Counted from the first letter of the stretch, positions 53,659 to 62,804 are shown. The stretch: 64,000 bases of DNA from Synechococcus sp. PCC 7335 (GCF_000155595.1 NZ_DS989904.1:1875175-1939174), one strand, 5' to 3'. Made by a program: numbers and translations. Notes: generated by a model not told the origin, from the sequence alone.

Positions 53659-54501
53659 ATGATAGGAAACAAACTGAAGCCCTTAGAACCGTCGGATGTA
53701 CTAGCTGGCTATGATGCTGTTTGTCAGCTCTATGCCTACATTCCGCCGCTAAGCCACTGGCGAGCGTGGGAATATGCCGCATATAGGGGATTTAAACTCG
53801 AGGGTAAGGTACTGGACTTAGGCTGTGGTAATGGTCGATATTTCAATCTTTTGTGGCCGAAGGTGAAAGATGCTGTAGGGGTAGATATTGATGCTGGGGC
53901 GGCAGCTCGAGGGAAAGAGAGTGGCATTTACCAGGCTGTTCATGTCACCCTTGCTCATAAGATTCCTGAGGCTGATGCGACCTTTGATTATGTTTTTGCC
54001 AACTGTTCTTTAGAGCATATGGATGATATTCAGCTGGTTTTGGCTGAGTCTTATCGATGCTTAAAGCCAGGAGGAAAGATTCTGTGTAGCGTAGTGACAG
54101 ATCGGTACTTGCAGTGGGCGCTACTGGAAAATTTGGTGGTAATGGCCGGCTTTGATCAAGCCGCAGCAGATTTGAAGCGAAAGTTCTTAGACTTTCACCA
54201 CGTGGTTAATCCGCTCTCGGTCACGGCTTGGGAAGAGCAGTTCTTACAAGCTGGATTTCAGCTAGATGTGCATATTCCAATTGTGCCGAAATACAACAGT
54301 GGCATCTTCATGTTGATGGATCAGCTCTGGCATGTGGAGCGTCCAGACGGAGGTGAAATTGGTAACAAGATTTTTCCATTTCTTTCAAAGAATCCTAAGT
54401 TTCCAGCAGCGTTTCGTAAGGTGCTAGATGGTTTGCTCGCCATGGAGACCGATTGGGAAGACTGTAGCGGTGCGGTTTTCCAGTTCAGAAAGCCGGTCTG
54501 A
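53659..54501 (+). CDS. SAM-dependent methyltransferase 1
   Basis: About 280 residues from ATG 53659 (a GTG at 53629 overlaps the sulfotransferase). Class I Rossmann core: KVLDLGCGNGRYFNLLW (SAM binding), VGVDIDAGAAARGKESG, FDYVFANCSLEHMDDIQLVL, ESYRCLKPGGKILCSV. It resembles type 11 methyltransferases. A C-terminal helical region of about 100 residues completes it. The substrate is unknown, but its place in the exporter operon favours a sugar O-methyl transfer. Confidence 0.88.
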   Translation: MIGNKLKPLEPSDVLAGYDAVCQLYAYIPPLSHWRAWEYAAYRGFKLEGKVLDLGCGNGRYFNLLWPKVKDAVGVDIDAGAAARGKESGIYQAVHVTLAHKIPEADATFDYVFANCSLEHMDDIQLVLAESYRCLKPGGKILCSVVTDRYLQWALLENLVVMAGFDQAAADLKRKFLDFHHVVNPLSVTAWEEQFLQAGFQLDVHIPIVPKYNSGIFMLMDQLWHVERPDGGEIGNKIFPFLSKNPKFPAAFRKVLDGLLAMETDWEDCSGAVFQFRKPV

Positions 54502-54572
54502 AAAGCTCGTCTGAAAAGCTCGATAAAGCCCTATTATTTGAAGTCAACCGTAGGAAAAATCACTCAATACCG

Positions 54573-56135
54573 ATGCTCAACTGTTGGTGCGGCAATACTG
54601 ATTTATCTGTGTTTAGTGATGACTACGCAAAGTGCTCTGCCTGTGAAACATTAGTCTCGCGTTTGGACCCACCGATGGCACAAGAAACGGTGAGTGATGA
54701 TGAGACAGACTTTTATGGTAAGCAGTACTGGCTAGGTCACCAGCAGCAAGAGTTGGGCTATCCCGATATCTACGCGCGCGCGCGCAGCGACCTAAAAGAA
54801 CGAAATATTCACTGGCTAAAGGCGCTGTTGAAGTATAGTTTGCCACCGGATAAAATTCTGGAGCTGGGCTGTGGTCATGGCAGTTTTGTGGCTCTGATGA
54901 GTCAGGCCGGATATGACGTGGCTGGGGTAGAAATGAGCCCTTGGGTGGTAGAATTCGGTCGGAAAACGTTTGAGGTGCCCATTTTAGTGGGGCCGGTGGA
55001 AGATTTAGAGATTGCGCCTCAGAGCTTGGATGTGATTGTACTCATGGATGTTCTAGAACATCTCAGTAATCCGCTTGCTACTATAGAGCGCTGCTTGCCC
55101 CTACTCAAGCCTAGTGGATTCTTGCTTATACAAACTCCCGAATTTCAATCGACGATGCGCTACGAAGCCTTAGTCGCCCAAGGCGATCCGTTCTTGAGCC
55201 TATTAGAGCCCAGAGAGCACCTGTATCTTTTTAGTCGTCAGTCTGTGACACAGCTTTTGCATCAGTTGGATGTCAAACATCTCTATTTTGAGCCTGCTAT
55301 TTTTAGTCATTACGATATGTTTTTGGTAGCTGCTAAAACGCCACTGGTGATACATAGCGTTGAGACTGGATCTGCTGCCCTACAAAAGACTGTCGGAGGT
55401 CGCATGGCGCTGTCCATGATAGATTTGCGAGACATTCAGCTCGAATGCCAGCGTAAGCTCGAGATTGCTGATGCGGATAGGACCGCACGTTTGAAGCAAG
55501 TTCATATTTTAACTGACCAGCTAGAGCAGCAACGGCTAGCGCAACAAGAGCTAGCGCAACGGCTAGAGCAGCAGCAGCTAGAGCAGCAAAAGCTACAACA
55601 GCAAAGGCTAGAGCAGCAGCGGCTAGAGCAGAAGGTAGAGCAGCGGCTAGAGCAACAACAGCTACAGCAGCAACGGCTGGAGCAGAAGGTAGAGCAACGG
55701 CTAGAGCAGCAACGGCTAGAGCAGCAGCAGAAGTTACAGCAGCAAAAGTTACAGCAGCAGCAGCTACAGCAGCAATGGTTAGAGCAGCAAAAGTTACAGC
55801 AGCAAAAGCTACAGCAGCAATGGCTAGAGCAGCAGAAGCTGCAGCAGCAGAAGCTGCAGCAGCAGAAGCTAGAGCAGCAGAGGCAACAGCAGCAGAAGCT
55901 AGAGCAGCAAAGGCAACAGCAGCAAAAGCTACAGCAGCAATGGCTAGACCAAAGGTTAGACCAAAGGCTAGAGCAGCAAAGACTAGAACAACAAAAGCTA
56001 GAGCAAAGCTTAGCGCAACAAAGGTTGGTGCAACAGAGGTTAGACCAAAGGCTAGAGCAGCAAAGACTAGAGCAACAAAAGACTTTTTTTAACAGGGTAA
56101 AGAAGGTAGTGAAGCGGCTAGTAGGAAAATCATGA
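54573..56135 (+). CDS. Methyltransferase with long Gln/Leu/Glu-rich rod and basic C-terminus
   Basis: 520 residues. A Zn-ribbon at residues 4-24 (C4, C6, C21, C24) is followed by a class I methyltransferase core: ILELGCGHGSFVALM (about 95-110), VILMDVLEHLSNPL and CLPLLKPSGFLLIQTPE. From about residue 290 the chain is a rod of (L/R)xQQ(R/K) pentads for about 200 residues, nearly all Gln, Leu, Glu, Arg, Lys. The last 18 residues (FFNRVKKVVKRLV) are basic and amphipathic, fit for membrane binding. In O9a E. coli, WbdD has methyltransferase plus coiled coil plus membrane-binding tail and sets chain length. Same idea here is inference; no kinase domain is present. The next GT overlaps by ATGA. Confidence 0.9.
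   Translation: MLNCWCGNTDLSVFSDDYAKCSACETLVSRLDPPMAQETVSDDETDFYGKQYWLGHQQQELGYPDIYARARSDLKERNIHWLKALLKYSLPPDKILELGCGHGSFVALMSQAGYDVAGVEMSPWVVEFGRKTFEVPILVGPVEDLEIAPQSLDVIVLMDVLEHLSNPLATIERCLPLLKPSGFLLIQTPEFQSTMRYEALVAQGDPFLSLLEPREHLYLFSRQSVTQLLHQLDVKHLYFEPAIFSHYDMFLVAAKTPLVIHSVETGSAALQKTVGGRMALSMIDLRDIQLECQRKLEIADADRTARLKQVHILTDQLEQQRLAQQELAQRLEQQQLEQQKLQQQRLEQQRLEQKVEQRLEQQQLQQQRLEQKVEQRLEQQRLEQQQKLQQQKLQQQQLQQQWLEQQKLQQQKLQQQWLEQQKLQQQKLQQQKLEQQRQQQQKLEQQRQQQQKLQQQWLDQRLDQRLEQQRLEQQKLEQSLAQQRLVQQRLDQRLEQQRLEQQKTFFNRVKKVVKRLVGKS
55515..56079 (+). repeat. Degenerate CAG/CAA-rich coding repeat (Gln-rich rod)
   Basis: About 565 bases of 15-base units such as CTAGAGCAGCAACGG, with variants in each position and some longer repeated blocks. 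The frame is kept throughout. A shifted-frame Ala-rich open frame (55775-56092) is a shadow of it. Confidence 0.95.
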
Positions 56136-57508
56136 TAGGTGCCTCGCGTAGGATAAGAGTTGCAGTTGATCTAACGCCGCTGAGAGGAGGTGGAGAGAAC
56201 GGTGGCGCGAAAACATTGGTAATAACGCTGCTCCAAGAATTTGCTCGCTATCGTACGGATGATTTTGAGTATCTGCTAATTGCTGAGCCTTGGAATTATG
56301 AGGAGCTGAAGAACTATCAGTCCGATAATATTGTTTGCCAACTTAAAAGTGAGATTTATGGGGGGGGGACACAATCTTCCTCGAAAGGGGCTTTGCCATC
56401 GTCAACGCTCCGAGGAAAGACAAAGCCAGGTGCTGCGTTGTCCACGGCAAAGCTCAAGGGCCGAGTTGTCCGCTTCGCAAAAAGAGTGATAGCTAAGCTG
56501 GCTTACTTTATAGATAAGGTGGCTAGTAAGGTGCTGAACACCCAAAACCCAGTGAGCAATCTGTTCGATAGGCTAGTACGCACGACCAGCGCACGAACTA
56601 GATCTGGAATATTGCAGGGAAAGCACCGTGTAGATCTTTTGTTCTGTCCGTTTTCTGCGCCTACGCTAGCTGAACATGGGCTGCCTTTAGTCGCGATTGG
56701 CTACGACTTTCAGCATTTTGATTTGCCCTTCTTTTTTGACGACATCGAACGTGCCCACCGCACCCGGTTTCTCAATGCACTGAACTATCAATCTCAAAAA
56801 ATAATCTGCATTTCTGACTTCACGCGTCAGTCGTTCATCAAGCATCTCAATACACCCCTTGATAAGTTGACCGCTATTCCTATTTGCATCCATGAGCGGT
56901 TAGAGAAGAAATCGGATGCCTATGTAGAATCAGTTTTAGCCTCACAGGGCCTGCAGCGCGATTGCTATCTGTTCTTCCCAGCTAACTTCTGGCCACACAA
57001 AAATCATTCACTACTGCTTGCGGCCTACTCAATCTATCAGCAAAAATTTACAGATCAGGCGCTAGATTTGGTCTTTACTGGGGCCTTGCAGTCATCACAA
57101 GAAACATTGGAATCGCTAGTCCATAAGATGGGCCTCTCGGGCCGCATTCATTTTCTGGGGTTCTTAAACCAAGACGAACTGATTGCAATTTGGCAGGGGA
57201 CAAAAGGGTTGATTTTCCCGTCTCTATACGAAGGATTCGGCATTCCAGTACTAGAAGCTTTTTGGTTTGACAAGCCGGTAGCCTGTAGTAACATCGGTAG
57301 CCTACCGGAAGTAGGTGGCGATGCGGTAATCTACTTTAATCCTCGCAAACCTGAGGCGGTGGCTAAGGCAATGGGCCAGTTAGCGCATGATCAGGATGCC
57401 TGTTCTCGGCTACAGGTTTTGGCGAAAGACCGGCTTCAGCACTTTAAGAAGCAGCGGATGACATCTGAGTATTTGTCTGTTTTCGAAGCCGTAATTGCTA
57501 AGAAATAA
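56132..57508 (+). CDS. Family 4 glycosyltransferase (458 aa)
   Basis: ATGA overlap with the ruler-like methyltransferase. The N-terminal domain begins IRVAVDLTPLRGGGENGGAK; a basic insert of about 70 residues (RGKTKPGAALSTAKLKGRV onward) follows and is not typical. The C-terminal half has YLFFPANFWPHKNHSLLLAA and LIFPSLYEGFGIPVLEAFWF, the E-x7-E site, then SLPEVGGDAV. It resembles mannosyltransferases of glycan assembly. The tight coupling to the methyltransferase suggests they act on the same chain. Confidence 0.9.
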   Translation: MIGASRRIRVAVDLTPLRGGGENGGAKTLVITLLQEFARYRTDDFEYLLIAEPWNYEELKNYQSDNIVCQLKSEIYGGGTQSSSKGALPSSTLRGKTKPGAALSTAKLKGRVVRFAKRVIAKLAYFIDKVASKVLNTQNPVSNLFDRLVRTTSARTRSGILQGKHRVDLLFCPFSAPTLAEHGLPLVAIGYDFQHFDLPFFFDDIERAHRTRFLNALNYQSQKIICISDFTRQSFIKHLNTPLDKLTAIPICIHERLEKKSDAYVESVLASQGLQRDCYLFFPANFWPHKNHSLLLAAYSIYQQKFTDQALDLVFTGALQSSQETLESLVHKMGLSGRIHFLGFLNQDELIAIWQGTKGLIFPSLYEGFGIPVLEAFWFDKPVACSNIGSLPEVGGDAVIYFNPRKPEAVAKAMGQLAHDQDACSRLQVLAKDRLQHFKKQRMTSEYLSVFEAVIAKK

Positions 57509-57573
57509 TGGCTGGTAGAATAATCAGCCTTGAGCTGCCACGTTGCGTACTTCTAACTTATGATGCCTAACTT

Positions 57574-58503
57574 ATGAGTCTTACGTTTAGTGTAATTACG
57601 CCTTCATACAATCAAGGCCAGTTTATTGAGCGAACTATCCAAAGTGTTTTGGCGCAAGAAGCAGTGACGATAGATTATATGGTGTGTGATGGTGGCAGTA
57701 CCGATAGCACAGTAGATATTCTGAAGCAATATCAGGACAAACTACGATGGGTAAGTGAGGCCGATGATGGACAGGCCGACGCCGTTAACAAAGGCATAGC
57801 AGCAACTAACGGTGAAATCATCGCCTGGATTAATTCCGATGATATCTACTACGCGAATGCATTCCAAAAAGTAAGCCAGTTGTTTGCTACCTATCCTGAT
57901 ATTCAGGTGGTTTACGGCAATGCGAATAATATTGATTTGGCAGACAGTGTGATCGAGCCATACCCTACTGAAAAATGGAACTACAAGCGACTAAAAGAGA
58001 CCTGTTTTATTTCTCAGCCTGCGACTTTTTTTAGACGCCGTTTAGTAGAAAGGTTAGGGAACCTTAACGCCAGCCTACAATTTTGTATGGATTATGAGCT
58101 GTGGTTGCGATATGGTCAGCATACCAACTTCTACTATCTTTCCGACATGCTAGCGGGCTCACGTATTTATGGAGATACCAAAACGCTAGGACAGCGAGCG
58201 GCCGTTCATTACGAAATCAACGAGATGCTCAAAGAGAAATTTTCAATCTCACCAGAGAAATGGGTACTTGCCTACGCATCGATCGTTGCAGCAGAGCAGG
58301 TTGAGTCCGTGCGTAAAGATTCTCCTCTACCGATACTCCAATCTAAGCAAGTCAATACTTTCTTGGCAGAATCGTTTCGCGGCTATCTACGCTGGCGTAG
58401 CTTGCGTGTCTCGTGGCCTACACTACTAGTGATTTTACGGATGATAGCGTTAGCTGCCTATCGCTACGTTAATACGCATCTACTTAAGAAAGCAAAATTT
58501 TGA
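57574..58503 (+). CDS. Family 2 glycosyltransferase
   Basis: 309 residues, GT-A type. SVITPSYNQGQFIERTIQSV is the family start; CDGGSTDSTVDIL holds the diphosphate site; WINSDDIYY is the metal-binding DxD-type position; FCMDYELWLRYG is typical of the glycan-assembly group. The C-terminal about 90 residues are helical. It is followed with only a 3-nt gap by the next GT4. A single transfer is inferred within the repeat-unit pathway. Confidence 0.92.
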   Translation: MSLTFSVITPSYNQGQFIERTIQSVLAQEAVTIDYMVCDGGSTDSTVDILKQYQDKLRWVSEADDGQADAVNKGIAATNGEIIAWINSDDIYYANAFQKVSQLFATYPDIQVVYGNANNIDLADSVIEPYPTEKWNYKRLKETCFISQPATFFRRRLVERLGNLNASLQFCMDYELWLRYGQHTNFYYLSDMLAGSRIYGDTKTLGQRAAVHYEINEMLKEKFSISPEKWVLAYASIVAAEQVESVRKDSPLPILQSKQVNTFLAESFRGYLRWRSLRVSWPTLLVILRMIALAAYRYVNTHLLKKAKF

Positions 58504-58506
58504 GCA

Positions 58507-59685
58507 ATGAAAATTGGATTTGACATTAGCCAAACCGGTGGAAAAAAAACAGGCTGTGGCTACTATGCGGATGCGCTAGTTCGTCAGCTGCTAGCTCAGT
58601 ATACACAGGATGCTTTTTTATTATACCCGGCCTTCGGCGATACCTATTGGGATCCCACCCATGTAGCCAGTGCTGAAAGGATAAGTCTCCATAATACCGA
58701 TTATCCATTTCTTATAGATAGCAAAGACGCTTCTTTTAACTACTGGCGTAGTCCGAAAGGCGTGGATGAACAGGTGATTGGTACTCCTGATGTTGTCCAT
58801 TCCAACAACTTTTCGAGCCCACATCTGCGTTACGCTAGGCTCGTTTGCACTGTTTACGACCTCAGCTTTGTGGACGTGCCAGAATGCACAACAGAGGAAA
58901 ATCGCTATTTGTGCTTCAATGGCACCTTTCTGGCATCAGTGATGGCAGATATGGTGATTGCGATTTCCCACTATACAAAGAAGCGTTTTTTAGAGAACTT
59001 TCCTCATGTTCCTGCGGAGAGAGTGGTGGTGAGCCATCTAGGTAATCGGCTGCCTGTGAGCGGGCCAGAAGAGGCTCCTTCAACCATGCTAGAAGATCGT
59101 CCTTTTCTATTAGCGGTCGGTACCCTAGAGCCTCGAAAGAATTTGCGCCGTTTGTTGCTCGCTTACAAAGAATATCTCGCAACAAGTGAGAACCCGAAAG
59201 ACTTAGCCCTGGTAGGACCTCAAGGATGGCTTGAGTCTGATCTCGATCAGTACATTAGTAAGCTAGGGCTAACTCATCAGGTTCACATTCTGGGCTATGC
59301 TAGCGATGCAGCACTCAGATGGCTGTATAAGCACTGCTGGGCATTTGTCTATCCTTCTCTTTATGAAGGCTTTGGGCTACCTGTGTTAGAAGCAATGGCT
59401 GCTGGCGCGGCGACGATTACGTCTAATACGACCAGCCTGCCGGAAGTTGGTGGCGATGCGGTGGTTTATATTGAGCCGTTAGATAAGACAAGTATTACCT
59501 CAGCACTGCTCTTGATGGATAATGACTATTATCGACGATCGCTGCAAGTACAGTGCGTGCAGCAGGCAAAAAAATTTGACTGGGCAACAACCGCTTCTGT
59601 TGTTCATGAGGCGTACGAAGAGGCCATGAGACTACCGCGTCGTCGAACTTCTACTAGCTTGGTGAATACTAGCTCGGTAAGATAG
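58507..59685 (+). CDS. Family 4 glycosyltransferase
   Basis: 392 residues. Starts MKIGFDISQTGGKKTGCGYY; a full GT-B fold with LLAVGTLEPRKNLRRLLLAY and FVYPSLYEGFGLPVLEAMAA, and SLPEVGGDAVVYIEP. It is the last gene of the plus-strand operon; the 3' end overlaps the convergent two-domain GT by 17 nt. The sugar is unknown. Confidence 0.92.
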   Translation: MKIGFDISQTGGKKTGCGYYADALVRQLLAQYTQDAFLLYPAFGDTYWDPTHVASAERISLHNTDYPFLIDSKDASFNYWRSPKGVDEQVIGTPDVVHSNNFSSPHLRYARLVCTVYDLSFVDVPECTTEENRYLCFNGTFLASVMADMVIAISHYTKKRFLENFPHVPAERVVVSHLGNRLPVSGPEEAPSTMLEDRPFLLAVGTLEPRKNLRRLLLAYKEYLATSENPKDLALVGPQGWLESDLDQYISKLGLTHQVHILGYASDAALRWLYKHCWAFVYPSLYEGFGLPVLEAMAAGAATITSNTTSLPEVGGDAVVYIEPLDKTSITSALLLMDNDYYRRSLQVQCVQQAKKFDWATTASVVHEAYEEAMRLPRRRTSTSLVNTSSVR

Positions 59686-61735
59686 CATCTACTAGCTGCT
59701 GTGTGCTTTCTGCCCAAGTAAGATAAGGCATGTTTTTGGAACTAGGCGCTTTCCCTGCGTCATAAAGGCTCAGCCATGTTTTGATGGCTTCAGCAAGCGG
59801 CTCGGGCTGATTGCCTTCAAAGTAAAATGCATAGTCGCCAGCGACTTCTTTATAGACTGGTAGGCTACGCGCGATAATCGGTAGATGGTGCTGAGCTGCT
59901 TCGATGAGCGGCAGGCCGAACCCTTCTCCTTCTGACGGCGAAAGCAGCGCAGTGCTAGCCAAGTAGATTTGGCTTAAGTATTCATCACTGATGCCCTGCA
60001 GCCAAAATAGCTGTTTATCTTTCTCAGGATGATGGTTTAGCTGCGCGATTAACGGCTTGACCTGCCAACCCTCTCTACCAACAATCACTAAATTGATCTT
60101 TAATCCGGATTGCCAAAGTAAGTTGAACGCTTCTAGGGCCTGGCTATGACCTTTTCGGGGTTCGAGGGTAGACACGATCAATAGGCTAGGGGCGGACTGT
60201 AGGGTTTGTAGTATGAATTCAGCATCTTGAGGGAGTCCCTTGGAGGGGAGGCTTTGACTAATGTCTGCACCCAAATGAAATGAAATTATTCTAAGGGCGT
60301 CAACTCGCTGGGGTGGCGTGTGGAGCAGCCAGTCTTTGATGTCATGAGCAGTTGCCTCTGAAATACATACTAGGCCGGTCGATATTTCAGCGATAATCTT
60401 TAACCAACGGTGAAAGGTGGTACTAAATTCTCTAGCCCACCATTCGGGATGGCGTACCAGCAAAATATCGTAAATGACGAAGTAGATCTCTGCGCCTAAG
60501 TCTCTAAAGTGCTGTAGCGTTTCTTGCGTATTTGGTGCTAGGTGGGCGCTGTGGTCAAGACCTAAAAAAATATCATTACAGTTGACATCAACGACAGGAT
60601 CTGACGTCGTTTCATTCATTTGTATAGAGGTTTGCTTAGAACCCAACTTAGGTAGCATTTGCGAAATGAATTCTCTTGCTTGGCGATATTGCCACCCGTC
60701 CCAATAAACCGGTATGACACGGTAGTCATTCGGCGGAGCCTGTAAGAGATGGACTAAGATGCTGCGAACGACCCTTTGAATGCCCGATTTTTCGTCGAGT
60801 AGTACTAGCTGGGAAATATCTACAAGCAGCTGTTTTTCATATATACCCAAGTTTGTTGAGATGCAGGTTGCTAATATTCTGAGGTCACTTTCTTTTTGAT
60901 TCTGTAGCGCTGTCTCATCTGATAGTTTTGCTATGAAGTGGGCGTATAGCTGTTCGCTAGTGGCATAGGTATTAGCTTCGGTTGATACCCTTTCAAAGGC
61001 GGCTATAGCTTGCCTTGCGGCCTGATCCCAGGTGGATAAAGAGTATTCGTTTGGATAACAATAATCATCTATGTTTTTGGATGGCGTCTGTAGTTTGATC
61101 TGTGAATGAAACTGTGGCCCCTCTGCTGTTGAAAGATTGATGACGCTTGTCGGTGCAATGTCCAGCAGCTCGATGGCTTCGCGGCGCAAGCTTTCAGAGA
61201 CGGTCAGCAGCAGTTGACTTCTTCTTAGGGATTCAACTTTGCGGCGGTAATAGCGCCTAATGGCTTCGTTAGGTGAATAAACTTCAGGCTGGGTAAGGGG
61301 GCGCAGATCGTAAAGGGTGATAGACGTTGGCGTACGTGCATTGACTAGACTATTGGCCGAACTGCTGATAGAGACAACAACATCGTCTTCCCAACCTTCA
61401 AATAGATTGGAAATGTGAACAATGTCAGGCTGAAGGGTAGAAATAAAAAGTTCTCTTACTTGCTCGCTTACTCTAGTGAGGGCGTTTTTCTTAGGATTGT
61501 TTTCACGGGTGTCTGGAGGAATTGAGAAAACAACAATATGCTCTCTTGGTACTAGAGGGTTAAACCACTGCCGGATAGCAGGCACTGACCGAGGAAATCT
61601 GTCGTTTAGTAGAATCCAAACTTCATGACTAGCGGCGTTGCGGGCGATCGCAAGTGCTAAAGACATGGAATAACGACCAATGTCTAGAGATTTGCTCTTA
61701 GACTGGCAGGACTGTAAGTCGATGAGTATGCGCAT
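59669..61735 (-). CDS. Two-part GT4 protein: one half-domain fused to a full GT4
   Basis: 688 residues. Residues 1-220 match the acceptor-side domain of a GT4 (MRILIDLQSCQSKSKSLDIG, LQPDIVHISNLFEGWEDDVV), ending LLTVSESLRREAIELLDI. About 30 residues later the sequence jumps to the C-terminal end of such an enzyme (YSLSTWDQAARQAIAAFERV), so the donor-binding Rossmann domain of the first GT is missing. A complete GT4 follows (about 305-688) with LLIVSTLEPRKGHSQALEAF and LLSPSEGEGFGLPLIEAAQH. Only the second unit can be active. Tandem GT4 pairs occur in glycan loci; this is a shortened version. Confidence 0.85.
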   Translation of the reverse strand: MRILIDLQSCQSKSKSLDIGRYSMSLALAIARNAASHEVWILLNDRFPRSVPAIRQWFNPLVPREHIVVFSIPPDTRENNPKKNALTRVSEQVRELFISTLQPDIVHISNLFEGWEDDVVVSISSSANSLVNARTPTSITLYDLRPLTQPEVYSPNEAIRRYYRRKVESLRRSQLLLTVSESLRREAIELLDIAPTSVINLSTAEGPQFHSQIKLQTPSKNIDDYCYPNEYSLSTWDQAARQAIAAFERVSTEANTYATSEQLYAHFIAKLSDETALQNQKESDLRILATCISTNLGIYEKQLLVDISQLVLLDEKSGIQRVVRSILVHLLQAPPNDYRVIPVYWDGWQYRQAREFISQMLPKLGSKQTSIQMNETTSDPVVDVNCNDIFLGLDHSAHLAPNTQETLQHFRDLGAEIYFVIYDILLVRHPEWWAREFSTTFHRWLKIIAEISTGLVCISEATAHDIKDWLLHTPPQRVDALRIISFHLGADISQSLPSKGLPQDAEFILQTLQSAPSLLIVSTLEPRKGHSQALEAFNLLWQSGLKINLVIVGREGWQVKPLIAQLNHHPEKDKQLFWLQGISDEYLSQIYLASTALLSPSEGEGFGLPLIEAAQHHLPIIARSLPVYKEVAGDYAFYFEGNQPEPLAEAIKTWLSLYDAGKAPSSKNMPYLTWAESTQQLVDAILPS

Positions 61736-61742
61736 GGGCAGC

Positions 61743-61976
61743 CTAGTGCTTTTCCATAGCTTGCTGAATATCGTGAAACACTTTCGACGCGCGGGGTGAT
61801 AGCTCAGTTTTTGTCCGCTTCAAGCTAGGAAGCTGCCCCGTGTGTACCAACTGTCTGAGCTGGTATCTTAAAACGGGCGATCGCTCTAAAAATCGCATTG
61901 CCAAACCTTTTAGCCAGCTTTGCTTCATAGCAAAAAACGCACAGTGGATAAAACCCTTTTTGATTGAGTTGGCCAT
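61743..61976 (-). CDS. Small hypothetical protein
   Basis: 77 residues, basic: MANSIKKGFIHCAFFAMKQS then RFLERSPVLRYQLRQLVHTG. It ends 7 nt upstream of the two-part GT start, so it probably shares the transcript. It may be membrane-associated by its amphipathic helices. No function assigned. Confidence 0.55.
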   Translation of the reverse strand: MANSIKKGFIHCAFFAMKQSWLKGLAMRFLERSPVLRYQLRQLVHTGQLPSLKRTKTELSPRASKVFHDIQQAMEKH

Positions 61977-62411
61977 AGCTGGATGGGACGGCTTGTGATA
62001 TCTATAGTATGCTCGCAGGGGTCCGGGCTTCGCTATGCTACCTTATTCACTACCGCTTAAGCTATGGCAATTGAAGCCTTGAGCACTAGCGTTCTTGGGT
62101 GCCTTCATTATGCCGCTAGAAGAGTCCGTTTCCTCGCTAATGGCTCGAGTAGGAGAACTAGAAACATCGGGTGCTTTTCAGATATCTCGCTTGTCTATCT
62201 GGCTATAGTTAGGTGGTGTTTCTCTACTATCGATTACGGTGCTACAGCTAGATCTTAGAGCGGTTCTACAGAGCATTGATTATTTTATCGGCGACTTCTT
62301 AGTAGCAATCAGTAGTTTTGACAGAATTCAGGTAACTAATCGGTGAATTCCGCATTACATTCCGTGTTCTTGCGGGGGTAGTCTATACTTACTTATCAAT
62401 TCCTCATTCTT
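61977..62411. other. Intergenic region with a possible broken small ORF
   Basis: 435 bases. A frame from ATG 62110 reads MPLEESVSSLMARVGELE to a TAG at 62206-62208 and stays open for 45 more codons (LGGVSLLSITVLQL, IDYFIGDFLVAISS) to TGA 62344-62346. The second half is hydrophobic. It could be a decayed gene or chance; no homologue known to me. Confidence 0.35.
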
Positions 62412-62804
62412 ATGCGCTTCCAATCGTTTGTTGGCCGTTTGACTTTGAGTGTTTTTAGCACCGGATTAGTTGGACTATTTGCTGATGTAGAGACGGTACA
62501 TGCAGAACCGATACTCGTGGAGGCAGTTTCTCTATCACCGGCAGAGTCTAGTCACTTTGAAGCGCAGCGCTTGGAGATCGGTCTAAGTGCGATCGCCCAA
62601 GATATCAATACGGTTGTCGAAGTCCGTCGGCAGCAGGCAGAAGATGCCGCCAAAGAGGGCACGCTCGATTTTGCTGACTTGCCGCTGATTGGTCCTTTAC
62701 TAGAAAACGGCGGCAAACTGAGCGCTGGTAGCAACTCGCCAATGTCCTTTAGTGTGGGTAGCGTGCTGGGTTCCTATGGCGTAGTGATGAATGCTGATTT
62801 CTAA
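62412..62804 (+). CDS. Small secreted protein of unknown function
   Basis: 130 residues. A signal peptide (LTLSVFSTGLVGLFADVETV with an HAEP cut site) is followed by a helical domain (FEAQRLEIGLSAIAQDINTV, VRRQQAEDAAKEG) and a Gly/Ser-rich end (ENGGKLSAGSNSP) that closes in NADF. No motif. It lies 85 nt upstream of the HIT gene. Confidence 0.65.
   Translation: MRFQSFVGRLTLSVFSTGLVGLFADVETVHAEPILVEAVSLSPAESSHFEAQRLEIGLSAIAQDINTVVEVRRQQAEDAAKEGTLDFADLPLIGPLLENGGKLSAGSNSPMSFSVGSVLGSYGVVMNADF

Noticed and set aside
55775-56092. Ala-rich open frame of 105 codons inside the Gln-rich repeat
   Set aside because: It is the shifted reading of CAG/GCA-type repeats; the Gln-rich frame continues the methyltransferase without break.
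62064-62258. 64-codon plus-strand frame
   Set aside because: No motif, and it overlaps the alternative split frame starting at 62110; neither is convincing as an intact gene.
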